Numbered from the stretch's first letter, positions 8,465 to 17,253 are shown. The stretch: 64,000 nucleotides of DNA from Sphingobacterium shayense (GCF_013179575.1 NZ_JABMCQ010000005.1:1-64000); one strand, 5' to 3'. The notes: generated from the letters alone by a model not told the origin. Made by a program: numbers and translations.

Positions 8465-11400
8465 TTACTCTTCCAAAGGATGCTGCTTTAACAGTTCATC
8501 GGGTGAATAAAATCCTTTCTTATCTTTAATCGCTGCACGAATTTCTTTGACCTTCTCCGGCGAGACCGCAGCCCCCTTATTTCCAAAGGAATTTCGGACA
8601 AAAGTCAACACATCTGCGACCTCCTGATCGTTAAGCATGCCTCCGAATGGCGTCATTGGCACCTGACCAGGAAATTTCTTCCCATTAACTTCAATTGGTC
8701 CCATCAGCCCGTTTAACGTAAGCTTAATTAATCGGTCTTGATTTCCATGTACCCATGCGCTTTTCTCCAGCGGTGGAAAGCCAGATATATCAAGCCCTTT
8801 ACCATCTGCTTGGTGGCAGGTTATACAAAAGCCATCGCGTTGGTAAAGTGATGCACCTCGCTTAAACTGAGCGATATCTGGCCCTTGTAAATGACTAGGT
8901 ATAGCAAGCGCTTTCTTTATCTCATTAACCGATTTACCGTTCAAGTGAGCAGCAGCCGTTTGATAAGCGGGTTTATTCCACTTATCCAACACCGCCGTAT
9001 CGATTTTCGCCAAGATCGTAAGGCCTTTGTCCGGCGATAACCAAGAGCTCGCCGCGATCACCTCGAGCAACACCCGTCCGTGCGGATCTTGTGCCGCCTT
9101 TTTGAAAAGTTCTACATGGGAAGCCACCTTATCCGTACTGTAGCGTAACGCATGTACCGCAGCGGCACGGGCCCTGAAATCTTTCGCCCCGAGAAGCTTT
9201 CCAAGTAACTCCTGATCTATTCTATTTACGCCCCAGGATACCCACAATGCCTCGGTTAGATTGTGTTCATACCTTGGATCATTTTTATCCAACCCCTTTA
9301 CCCACTCTTTAGTCTTCTTGACAACCTCTCCGGCGTCCCTTTTACGCAATTCTGAGCGCGTCCTATAGCGCGTCCTATACTCCGGTAGTTTTAGATTTTC
9401 TAACAGTTCCTCTACACTAGCTCCGTCAACCTTTGCTGGAGTAACAAGTGGCCGCGAAGGGTAGGTGACACGATATATTCGGCCGTGTACATGGTCACGC
9501 AGCGGATCTCTAGCGTTGTGCTGCATATGACCGATCAACATATTATGCCAATCTACAATATACAAAGATCCGTCCGGTGCAAATTTAGAATCCACTGGCC
9601 TAAAATTTTTATCATCAGACCATATCAAATCCTGGCGATGCTCACTCGCAAACCCCGTCCCTTCATCGGTAAAAGTGTGTTGCTTTGTCCCCAAGAAGCC
9701 AATTGTATTATTAATCAAATAATCCCCTTGTACCTCATCGGGAAAATGTCGACTCGAAATAAATTCTAATCCAGATGTCGGCCTTACACGGTGATTGGAA
9801 TCGACCAGCGAGAAGGATTTATCATTTGCTTCGCCATAACGTGGACTTATCGACCCTGGAAGCATCCAGCGTACATCCGGTCCTGAGGTTTCTGCATAAA
9901 TCGTTTGTCCCCATTCATCAATGGCGATACCCCAAGGATTAGGAATCGACACCTGAGCTACCCGTTCCAAACGTCTGTTCTGTGGTGAATACCTAAAAAA
10001 CCCGCCATTAGTCGCTCTTACTGGACCGTACGATGTTTCTACATTAGAATGCAAGAAAACACCCTCTGCCATATAGAATGCTCCCGAAGGATCCATTGTA
10101 TATACGCTATGTGCATGATGTGTATCATGATCGTCGAATCCACTTAATATCAGTTCTCGTTTGTCGGCTTTATCGTCGCCGTCGGTATCCTTTAACAGAA
10201 CGAGATTCTTACTTTGCGACACATATACACCTTCGGGTGAAAACTCAAAACTAATAGGCAGATGCAAACTATCGGCAAATACAGTTCGTTTATCTGCTTT
10301 GCCGTCGTTATCCGTATCTTCCAATATGATGATTTTATCGTTTGGTCTGCCATTCCCTGGACTCCAGTGCGGATAGCTCGGCATGGTAGCCACCCATAGC
10401 CTTCCTTTGCTGTCAAATTCTATCTTCATTGGATTGGCAACATCAGGGAATTCCTTTTCAGAAGCGAACAGTTCGATTTTATATCCTGGTGCAGTATGGA
10501 ATTTTGCTAAAGCATCCTCTCCGTATAGGTAGCGATCGGGACCATCCGGATCTCCAATATAGTTGGTTTTCACCTCAGGAAGTGTAATCGTTTTGCCATC
10601 CATACTCGCCAGATCAGCCTTCTCTCCCACAGCGGACATCCAAATTGCCGTATCCCGGTTAGCAGTCATCTGATGTAGCTTTTTAATCTCAAATGGATAG
10701 TTGTCTGGACCAAAAGGGTTGAATCGACGTCCGTAAGCATGCACGCCGTTGGGAATCTTAAAATCTTTATACCATATCCAATCTTTTTCCAACACAGCCT
10801 CCTTAATATCTTCCTGAAAAGAAGCCGCGACACGTTCAGTTTTACCAAATAACTGATCTACTAAATAAGCTGAAAACTGCTGATATGCTTTCTCTGAAAG
10901 CTGAAAACCGTCAATCGTAAGCGGCTCATCCGAGTCACTGTACCACCGTTTGGTCTCGTTAAACACGTCGATAAAAGGTATGTTTTTTTCTTGAGCAATC
11001 GCCTTCATCGCCTTAGTGTACAACGCAATATTTTTATTTATTTCCTTGCCGTCAGGTAGATCGTAGAGCTCGGACAAATCTTCATAGGCAATAGGAGAAA
11101 TTAAAACCAGCTGCGTTCCTTTACCGTCATTATAATTCTGTGCGTTACTGTGATCAATAAATGCACTTAGCTCCCCTTTGAAGTTTTCCAATCCAGATTC
11201 TCCTTTAAACGATTCGTTATAACCAAAAAAACCAAGGATAATATCTGCCTTCAAATTTGATATCCATTCATCTTCAGTAGGAAAATGGCCCTCACTTCCC
11301 GTGTCGATATCATAGTCGGGATTGAATACCGCAGCACCTGGAAATGCCCAGGGCGAATTTCGGGAAGGATGTGGACGAAAACCGGGTGTATTTCCTGGAG

Positions 11401-11620
11401 CGCATATATTTCGAACAGTAAGGATACTATCTGGAAACCGAACATGGAGTTCCGTGTCGAAATCTCCATACTCCATCATCCGTGCACCGAGATTGTTTCC
11501 AATCAGCACCAGGTGAGCCCCTTTATTAAACGGGATCGGATCTATTTGCTGTTGGTCAGTACATCCAACGAATAGAAAGACGCATAGTATAAAAAAACAG
11601 AAAGGCCTATATGCACTCAT
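8465..11620 (-). CDS. PVC-type heme-binding CxxCH lipoprotein with N-terminal SGNH-like domain
   Basis: Predicted periplasmic lipoprotein (lipobox FVGC, Cys20) of 1051 aa. An SGNH-hydrolase-like domain spans about residues 35-260. A beta-propeller of the membrane-bound dehydrogenase/PVC type follows (about 375-750; FHTAPGYKIELFASEKEFPDV, GRLWVATMPSYPHW, DTDNDGKADKRTV), then a HEAT-like helical stretch. A mono-heme cytochrome c domain ends it, with CITCH at about 931-935 and a likely Met ligand in QVPMTPFGG. In the SGNH part the usual GDS block reads GNN and the usual DxxH block reads DGFQ, so Ser and His of the triad appear absent. The propeller plus cytochrome suggests sugar oxidation with electron transfer to the respiratory chain. 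It has its own promoter with the shared 20-bp element. Confidence 0.88.
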   Translation of the reverse strand: MSAYRPFCFFILCVFLFVGCTDQQQIDPIPFNKGAHLVLIGNNLGARMMEYGDFDTELHVRFPDSILTVRNICAPGNTPGFRPHPSRNSPWAFPGAAVFNPDYDIDTGSEGHFPTEDEWISNLKADIILGFFGYNESFKGESGLENFKGELSAFIDHSNAQNYNDGKGTQLVLISPIAYEDLSELYDLPDGKEINKNIALYTKAMKAIAQEKNIPFIDVFNETKRWYSDSDEPLTIDGFQLSEKAYQQFSAYLVDQLFGKTERVAASFQEDIKEAVLEKDWIWYKDFKIPNGVHAYGRRFNPFGPDNYPFEIKKLHQMTANRDTAIWMSAVGEKADLASMDGKTITLPEVKTNYIGDPDGPDRYLYGEDALAKFHTAPGYKIELFASEKEFPDVANPMKIEFDSKGRLWVATMPSYPHWSPGNGRPNDKIIILEDTDNDGKADKRTVFADSLHLPISFEFSPEGVYVSQSKNLVLLKDTDGDDKADKRELILSGFDDHDTHHAHSVYTMDPSGAFYMAEGVFLHSNVETSYGPVRATNGGFFRYSPQNRRLERVAQVSIPNPWGIAIDEWGQTIYAETSGPDVRWMLPGSISPRYGEANDKSFSLVDSNHRVRPTSGLEFISSRHFPDEVQGDYLINNTIGFLGTKQHTFTDEGTGFASEHRQDLIWSDDKNFRPVDSKFAPDGSLYIVDWHNMLIGHMQHNARDPLRDHVHGRIYRVTYPSRPLVTPAKVDGASVEELLENLKLPEYRTRYRTRSELRKRDAGEVVKKTKEWVKGLDKNDPRYEHNLTEALWVSWGVNRIDQELLGKLLGAKDFRARAAAVHALRYSTDKVASHVELFKKAAQDPHGRVLLEVIAASSWLSPDKGLTILAKIDTAVLDKWNKPAYQTAAAHLNGKSVNEIKKALAIPSHLQGPDIAQFKRGASLYQRDGFCITCHQADGKGLDISGFPPLEKSAWVHGNQDRLIKLTLNGLMGPIEVNGKKFPGQVPMTPFGGMLNDQEVADVLTFVRNSFGNKGAAVSPEKVKEIRAAIKDKKGFYSPDELLKQHPLEE

Positions 11621-11678
11621 AGCAGTTTACAATTACTCGGTTTAGAAACGTGTGGTTAGCGTGCGAAAACGCGTATTT

Positions 11679-11725
11679 CAAATATAATACTTCAATATTA
11701 TGGGAGCATCCTGTACTGTCCTGTA
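11679..11725 (-). promoter_or_regulatory. Promoter with shared 20-bp element and TATATTTG -7 box
   Basis: On the minus strand TACAGGACAGTACAGGATGC (11725-11706) is followed after exactly 19 bp by TATATTTG (11686-11679), a perfect Bacteroidetes -7 box. Transcription should start near 11673, about 53 nt before the gene start at 11620. Both the element and its spacing are repeated at 16917-16963. The element is two 10-bp direct repeats beginning TACAGGA, as expected for an activator bound at one face of the helix. Confidence 0.65.
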
Positions 11726-11891
11726 AAGGGAAAAAAAACACAAAAATATTTTGTCAATCAGTGAATTGTTCCCCACAATTATCATAAAAATAGTATTCAG
11801 CAGTCCGCCTGCGCATCAGAGGAAACGAAGAATACCATAAAATCGATTGAAATAACGATCAATTATACATTTACTAAAAAACGGGATGTCG

Positions 11892-14759
11892 CTAGCCTGC
11901 TTTTACCTTAAAAGCGTAGTCTCCCGATCCCAACAGAACCACTATAAAACCATCTTCGTAGGTAACTATAACGTCATACTTATTTTTTTCAAGCGGTTCG
12001 CCATTTACAGTAACAGCGTCAATGGATGGAGCCTTTAAGTAACAGTAGGCCTTCACATTAACAGGGATAGAGACCTCTTGCAGTAGCTCTCCAGGACGCT
12101 GCTGCCAAGAACTTTTAATCTCTCCGGCAATCGACCGATAGGAACCCGAAGCCTCATTTATCCCATAAGGGCCGATCTCCGGTTTAATGATCACTTCTTG
12201 ATAACCATTTTCTTTTGCCCTTATACCCAGCATATGCTCAAAAATCCATTCATTAACAGATCCAAATGCGTAATGGCTAAAAGAGTTCATTGCCGCGTTG
12301 TGTACGAATCCTTTATCTTTTGTATAACTGTCCCAACGCTCCCATATCGAGGTTGCACCGTTGATAACCTCATAACCCAGCGATGGGTACTCTTCACTTT
12401 GTAGTAGAAGGTAAGCTTTGTCAATAGATCCAGATGCAGATAGGGCCGGCAGTAATGGTTTGAATCCCAAAAAGCCGGTGGATAACTTATTATCATTGGC
12501 CTCCACGAGCTCTCGTAAATATTTCCCTGCTAGCTTTACATCTTTTTGATCCAAGATCCCAGAATAAAGCGCATTGGCATAGGCCGTCTGCGTATGTCCT
12601 GCGAAACCGTTTTCTCCTTCAACATACCCCGCGCCATCTCCATAAACCGCTCCATTAGTCTTTAGTTTACCATCTGTCCCCATATAATGATTTTTGAAGC
12701 CTTGCTTTACCGTTTCCATCTCCTTCTGAAAAAATTCCACCTGGTCCGCTCGTCCTACCGCATGGGACATTTCTCTCATCAACCGGCTACAGTAATAATA
12801 ATAGGTGGTTGCTAATAAATCCGGGCTAGTTTTCTCGCCGACCGATAACCAATCACCAAAACCTCCTTTAGGTGTGACATCTTCAAAGGATCCTTCCTTA
12901 AGTACGCCTTCCTGAGTTCGCTTTTTTAAAAAGTCCATAAACTTTAGCATATAAGGCATCGACTTCTCGACAATACGTACATCGTTATATGCCTTAAATA
13001 TTTCGTAAGTACAAATAATACCCGCCTCGGACCATCCCGGAGAGAAGGCATCGTCCTTCCGGATAGCGGCAACTCCTTCGCTGTTCACCGGCATCGGCGC
13101 ATAGATCGGAAAAGCGCCGTTACCCCACTGGGCATCGTTTAGATCTTGTATCCATTTGGTGTGGAAAGCCGCTACGTCAGCATTAAAAATAGCCGATCGC
13201 ATATAAATTTGTGCATCGCCCGTCCAGCCTAACCTTTCATCGCGTTGAGGACAATCCGTCGGAATGTCAATATAATTGGCGCGCTGCGTCCAAACAATAT
13301 TCTTATAAAGCTGGTTCAGCATCGCATTATCGGAACTGAAGGATCCAGTCTGTTGGACAGGAGAACTCAATACCAGACCTTTTAAAAAATCCTTTGTGGG
13401 CTCTTTCTGCAATCCGGAAACTTCCACAAACTGGAAACCATGGAACGTAAAACTTGGACTCCATATTTCTTGCTTTCCAGTACCTTTAAACACATAAGTG
13501 TCTCGCGCGCGGGCTTTACGTAGATTTTCGGTCATCAATCTACCATCAGGAAACAACATCTCTCCGTAACGAAAGACTAGACTGTCTCCTTTCTCCCCTT
13601 TTAGCTGTAGACGAATGTTTCCCGCAAAATTTTGTCCGAAGTCAATAATATACTTTCCGTCTTCAGTCTTTGTGATTGATTTGACAGCAAGTTCCTTAAC
13701 AACTCGCACCGGATTTCCGGGGTAAATCTCTAACGTCTGACCGGGCATATCCGCAATTTCTTGTACATCCTGCCAGCGGGAGTCGTCGAAACCAGCGATT
13801 TTCCAGCCTTCAGGTTCTAGACGCGAATCGTATGTCTCGCCTTGTAGAATATCCGATTCCTGTACTGCGCCAGTACCGACCTTCCAGGTCCTATCGGTTG
13901 CCACCGTTTGCTTGGTCCCGTCCGTATATTCAATATCAACCTGCGCTTTTAAAAGAGGGAACTCACCGTAAAATTGCTTAACCTGTGGTGATCCCACTAA
14001 CAATGCATACCCCAAATAGCCCGCATACCATCCTCCGGAAAGAATAGCCCCAAAGGTGTTATCGCCCTCACGAACAAGTGAAGAGACATCGTAAACATTA
14101 TAATACACTCGCTTATTGTAATCTGTCCATCCGGAAGCGAAATAATCTTCACCGACTTTCTTCCCGTTAATATAAAAATTATGCAACCCAAGCGATGAAA
14201 TATAAAGGCGTGCTGATTTTACTGTTCGAGTTAAAGAAGTTTGTTTTCGTAGATACGGGGAGGGTGGTAAATGATATTCACCTGGCTTTGCAAGATTGTT
14301 TAAGTCAATCCCTATCCAGCGAGCATCCCAATTGGTTTCAGCTGGTTTTCCACGTTCCCAATAATTGACCTCGCTCCAATCTCCGGCAACATCTGCTTCA
14401 TCCCAGCTACGTACTTTCCAATATACGCGTTGCCCTGAAGCCAATTTCTTTCCTTGGTAGGAAACCTGATTTGTTTGATTGCTAGAAATCTTGCCCGAAT
14501 TCCACAGATCGCCGTGACCTTTTGCCAGTTGCTCCCTTGTCGAGGCCACAAGAATCTGATATGCAGATTGCGAGTGGTTAAACCCCTGTCCTTTAAGCTC
14601 CCAGCTTAAGCGAGGAGCACGCTCATCCACATAGGGATTCACTTTATATTCAACACGCAGGTACGAGGGTATAATTTTCGCCGAAAGCGTCGATGAATTC
14701 AACATCACACTGGCTATTAATAGCATACCGTACGTATTTATTTTTTTTATTAGTCCCAT
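11892..14759 (-). CDS. Alpha-L-rhamnosidase, GH78 family
   Basis: An exported enzyme of 955 aa (signal LLIASVMLNSSTLSA) that removes terminal alpha-L-rhamnose. An N-terminal fibronectin-like domain (RLSWELKGQGFNHSQSAYQI, YWKVRSWDE) is followed by the rhamnosidase N domain (SARLYISSLGLHNFYINGKKVG) and a beta-sandwich (FDFGQNF-like block IIDFGQNFAGNIRLQLKGEKG). The six-hairpin catalytic domain carries IPTDCPQRDERLGWTGDAQ, whose acidic residues hold the general acid of the family, and GATSIWERWDSY with the second catalytic Glu. A C-terminal beta domain completes the protein. Length and order of domains are normal. It follows the second rhamnosidase gene by 32 bp and is probably co-transcribed with it. 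Periplasmic action on imported glycosides is inferred. Confidence 0.95.
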   Translation of the reverse strand: MGLIKKINTYGMLLIASVMLNSSTLSAKIIPSYLRVEYKVNPYVDERAPRLSWELKGQGFNHSQSAYQILVASTREQLAKGHGDLWNSGKISSNQTNQVSYQGKKLASGQRVYWKVRSWDEADVAGDWSEVNYWERGKPAETNWDARWIGIDLNNLAKPGEYHLPPSPYLRKQTSLTRTVKSARLYISSLGLHNFYINGKKVGEDYFASGWTDYNKRVYYNVYDVSSLVREGDNTFGAILSGGWYAGYLGYALLVGSPQVKQFYGEFPLLKAQVDIEYTDGTKQTVATDRTWKVGTGAVQESDILQGETYDSRLEPEGWKIAGFDDSRWQDVQEIADMPGQTLEIYPGNPVRVVKELAVKSITKTEDGKYIIDFGQNFAGNIRLQLKGEKGDSLVFRYGEMLFPDGRLMTENLRKARARDTYVFKGTGKQEIWSPSFTFHGFQFVEVSGLQKEPTKDFLKGLVLSSPVQQTGSFSSDNAMLNQLYKNIVWTQRANYIDIPTDCPQRDERLGWTGDAQIYMRSAIFNADVAAFHTKWIQDLNDAQWGNGAFPIYAPMPVNSEGVAAIRKDDAFSPGWSEAGIICTYEIFKAYNDVRIVEKSMPYMLKFMDFLKKRTQEGVLKEGSFEDVTPKGGFGDWLSVGEKTSPDLLATTYYYYCSRLMREMSHAVGRADQVEFFQKEMETVKQGFKNHYMGTDGKLKTNGAVYGDGAGYVEGENGFAGHTQTAYANALYSGILDQKDVKLAGKYLRELVEANDNKLSTGFLGFKPLLPALSASGSIDKAYLLLQSEEYPSLGYEVINGATSIWERWDSYTKDKGFVHNAAMNSFSHYAFGSVNEWIFEHMLGIRAKENGYQEVIIKPEIGPYGINEASGSYRSIAGEIKSSWQQRPGELLQEVSIPVNVKAYCYLKAPSIDAVTVNGEPLEKNKYDVIVTYEDGFIVVLLGSGDYAFKVKAG

Positions 14760-14791
14760 AAATCTGGAATATTATCAACAAACTACTTACT

Positions 14792-16525
14792 TTAACGAAT
14801 AATCCTGACTTCTTTTGGTGCTTCAATCTCCGAGGAAACTTTTCCATTTGCCCCCTTGGTATGCTTAACACGGATCACCCCATAAGGGGTCGGAAAAGTG
14901 CCTTCAACAAAACTAAGCTTTCCCAAATGCGGCCGTACGGTGTATGCTTTACCCCCCGGTTCAGCGACCTTGATCCCTAACACATGTTCAGATAACCAAG
15001 CTGTAGGCCCTGAGGCCCACCCGTGTGCAAAACTATGCCGATGTCCCACATAGCAATATGCGCCAAAATCACCATGAATGTCTACTTTTCCAGTCGGAAC
15101 CAGCTCATCAATCGGGCTGGCGTTTTCAATCCACTGCATATTAAAATCCTCCCAAAATGTCGTCGCCCCCAGATCTAACATCGCCCCCCAGTAGGTGTCG
15201 ATGATGTCCATAGCCTCGTTATATTTTCCTGCCTTAGCCATAGCCTCGAGCATATAATACCCATAAAACGTAGAAAACCGTTCTGCTCCGCCAACTTTTA
15301 AAACCTGATTATAGGCTTTCTGACTGTTCATCAGCCCAGTCAAGGACATAAGGGCCGCCGCTTGCTTGGAATTATTATGTTTAGGAATCACTTTACGCAT
15401 CTCCTTCAGCGCTTCTTCGCAGAGTCTCTTGGTATAATCATCTTTTAAAAACTCGCTGATCTGCGCTGCGTTCTCTAGGGCGAGGATCGTCATCGCCTGT
15501 AAACCAGCGTGTACAGCCAGACTATCCTCGCTCGAAGGCCAGTCTAAAAAACGTGTGCCGTCCATCTGCTCTTTACCATCGACTACTTTAGCTAAAATTT
15601 GCTTTACAAGACCCTGTAGATACGGCTTCTGTTGTTCTAAATAGGCCAAATCCCCATGGGCCATATACCAATCGTGATGAAGAACAATCCACCACATCGA
15701 ATACGTACTAATTCCGCACATCCAACCCGGAAGTGGGGTTGATTCCCGAGCGAGATCCAAACTCTTCGGTACCACTTCGTTATATCCAAACACCGTATTC
15801 ACTGTCGCAACCTCAGGATGCAGGTCGCCAACCCACACCAATCGATCCCTCTTTATGGCGTCCCATAGGTAATCTTGCATATTTAAGTGTACCGTGTAAG
15901 CTCCGACATCCCAAATCTTATTTAACCGTTCATCGCTGCTTTTAAAAGATCCCAGGTAAGGAATATCCCGATAAGTGAAAATAGCGCGCACCTCACGAAG
16001 GTGTAACTCAGCCTCCGGATCTAAAAAATCGATTCGCGCAAATCGAAAGCCGGATTCCCCTGTCTGATTCTTTCCTAGCCATGGAAGTTGCAGCCTCATA
16101 TCGCGCATAGCATGATCGTTCGTCGCGCCTTTGGCTCCTATTTCAGACATCGCCTCGGATACCGACTCCCCAAACCGAATCCGGATGTTACGTGGAACAT
16201 TCCCTCCGCTCCACATTCCCGTGATGAGCTCCAAGGAAGCATTGATCTCCTTTCCAAAGTCTAGCAATACCGAAGCACTATCGTTTCCGCTATTTTTTAA
16301 GACTGTAATATTCTCATTGGTAAGGTTTGCTTGTCCATCTCCTTTTAGCATTAGATTGTTCGCCCCATCAATTTGTCCCCGTTGCCATACAATCCGGGTG
16401 GGATAAACATACTCGCGGGTCATTGGGCTGAGATGTGTTGCTTGGTCACTGAGTCTTCGCTGTGCAAAGCCCGTAAGACCACAAAAACAAATACCCAAAA
16501 GTATAAGCGTAGTTGTTGCTTTCAT
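14792..16525 (-). CDS. Alpha-L-rhamnosidase-like six-hairpin glycosidase
   Basis: An exported protein of 577 aa (signal TLILLGICFCGLTGFAQ) with an N-terminal beta-sandwich (SASVLLDFGKEINASLELI) and a six-hairpin (alpha/alpha)6 domain. It is shorter than classic GH78 enzymes because the fibronectin-like and lectin-like front domains are missing. The catalytic-acid motif is altered: where the neighbour has QRDERLGWTGDAQ this has KRDRLVWVGDLHPE, losing the Glu of DER. The second motif is kept as TTFWEDFNMQWIE. It may act on a different substrate from its neighbour, or use a different acid residue. It is the first gene of the minus-strand pair, and its promoter carries a weaker copy of the 20-bp island element. 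Confidence 0.85.
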   Translation of the reverse strand: MKATTTLILLGICFCGLTGFAQRRLSDQATHLSPMTREYVYPTRIVWQRGQIDGANNLMLKGDGQANLTNENITVLKNSGNDSASVLLDFGKEINASLELITGMWSGGNVPRNIRIRFGESVSEAMSEIGAKGATNDHAMRDMRLQLPWLGKNQTGESGFRFARIDFLDPEAELHLREVRAIFTYRDIPYLGSFKSSDERLNKIWDVGAYTVHLNMQDYLWDAIKRDRLVWVGDLHPEVATVNTVFGYNEVVPKSLDLARESTPLPGWMCGISTYSMWWIVLHHDWYMAHGDLAYLEQQKPYLQGLVKQILAKVVDGKEQMDGTRFLDWPSSEDSLAVHAGLQAMTILALENAAQISEFLKDDYTKRLCEEALKEMRKVIPKHNNSKQAAALMSLTGLMNSQKAYNQVLKVGGAERFSTFYGYYMLEAMAKAGKYNEAMDIIDTYWGAMLDLGATTFWEDFNMQWIENASPIDELVPTGKVDIHGDFGAYCYVGHRHSFAHGWASGPTAWLSEHVLGIKVAEPGGKAYTVRPHLGKLSFVEGTFPTPYGVIRVKHTKGANGKVSSEIEAPKEVRIIR

Positions 16526-16555
16526 TGTTTACTCGGTTAGCGTTTAGATTTTCGT

Positions 16556-16601
16556 CAAAATAACGAAGTATTCTCAAAGATCCATCCTGCACTTACATGA
16601 C
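16556..16601 (-). promoter_or_regulatory. Promoter of the rhamnosidase pair with a degenerate copy of the 20-bp element
   Basis: On the minus strand, 16601-16582 matches the island element at 13 of 20 positions, including AGTnCAGGATG. After 18 bp comes TTATTTTG (16563-16556), one base off the TAnnTTTG consensus. The predicted start near 16550 leaves a leader of about 24 nt. On its own this match would be weak; it gains weight from the almost identical spacing at the two perfect copies. Confidence 0.45.
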
Positions 16602-16916
16602 AATCCAGCATCAAACTATCTTTTTCGCTCTTGATTGTGTTTTAACAAAAAAGATGCGAGTTTATCGACTTCGGGAGGCAAAAGAAAAGCAGATCAGTCG
16701 CTATTTCGTATGCCGACAAATATGTCTGAAATAAGTCAATAACTACAATTAAAAAAGAAAGATTCGTAACGATAATTTTGCGCATTTTTTTGTTAAATAT
16801 GGATACGCAAAAAAAGAAAAAAAGCCCGCGCAAAAACAACACTCAACTCATTGATAACGAGAAAAATACATAATAACTGTTATTTATACATTTTTAGAAC
16901 TTTACACGCGAAAATA

Positions 16917-16963
16917 TACAGGACAGTACAGGATGCCTTTGCTAAAACGCTTTTCTATATTTG
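16917..16963 (+). promoter_or_regulatory. Promoter of the 14-gene plus-strand operon with shared 20-bp element
   Basis: TACAGGACAGTACAGGATGC (16917-16936) is followed by 19 bp and TATATTTG (16956-16963). Element, spacer length and -7 box are identical to those at 11679-11725. Transcription should begin near 16970, giving a leader of about 260 nt before susC. The element would occupy roughly -53 to -34, a normal place for an activator touching RNA polymerase. No regulator gene is present in the window. Confidence 0.65.
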
Positions 16964-17119
16964 ATTTTAGGTCGCTTAATTACATCATTAAGCACCCTGA
17001 GAAGAGAGATTACAATTAGAGGTAACTATCAACCTAGGCTACCCAATAAACCAGAACAATAAAACACAGTACTATGAGTAAATTAGAAGCAGGCTAAAAG
17101 CTGTACAGGACCCTATGAC

Positions 17120-17217
17120 AATAAAAAAACCGATGGTGTTCCCGCACCATCGGCTATGTATCAAAGGTATTAAAACAAACCAAGAGCATCGACACTCTTA
17201 ATGTTAAACCCATTTAA
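17120..17217 (-). ncRNA. Predicted cis-antisense RNA over the susC leader
   Basis: An antisense transcript of about 95 nt is predicted from a minus-strand promoter at 17223-17253 and a strong minus-strand terminator at 17121-17153. No minus-strand protein gene lies between them, so the terminator otherwise has no client. Position and size resemble the cis-encoded antisense RNAs of Bacteroides polysaccharide loci, such as DonS of B. fragilis, which repress the adjacent susC. The base pairing would cover the susC leader up to about 14 nt before its ATG. This is prediction from sequence only. Confidence 0.45.
17121..17153 (-). terminator. Orphan minus-strand terminator upstream of susC
   Basis: A perfect 9-bp stem (17130-17138 with 17145-17153, arm CCGATGGTG) with a 6-nt loop. 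On the minus strand it is followed by seven T and ATT, a textbook intrinsic terminator. On the plus strand it lacks a T tract, so the susC mRNA should read through it. Confidence 0.75.
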
Positions 17218-17222
17218 TCGTA

Positions 17223-17253
17223 CAAAGGTATGCAATATGACCAATTAAACAAA
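17223..17253 (-). promoter_or_regulatory. Antisense promoter near the susC start
   Basis: The plus strand reads CAAAGGTA at 17223-17230, which is TACCTTTG on the minus strand, a perfect TAnnTTTG. Nineteen bases upstream of it on the minus strand is TTTTG (plus 17250-17254 side, CAAAA), fitting the -33 TTG box. The same bases also contain the AAAGG that may serve as ribosome site for susC, so part of the match could be coincidental. Confidence 0.4.

Larger units (their letters stand above)
16526..17229. other. Divergent regulatory region between the two halves of the island
   Basis: No protein gene is visible in these 704 bp. It contains the promoter of the minus-strand rhamnosidases (16556-16601), an AT-rich stretch with A-tracts, the promoter of the right-hand susC (16917-16963), and then a susC leader of about 260 nt. 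The leader holds a seven-residue open frame (17074-17097), a lone TACAGGA half-site (17104-17110), a minus-strand terminator (17121-17153) and an antisense promoter (17223-17253). The 9-mer CAAAGGTAT occurs twice, at 17162 and 17223. Confidence 0.6.

Noticed and set aside
16642-16842. 66-aa minus-strand open frame in the divergent region
   Set aside because: Hydrophobic and Phe-rich because of A-tracts on the other strand, with no ribosome site or family match.
17074-17097. Seven-residue leader peptide gene in the susC leader
   Set aside because: Too short to support as a gene, and its sequence (MSKLEAG) gives no attenuation logic; kept only as a note in the leader finding.
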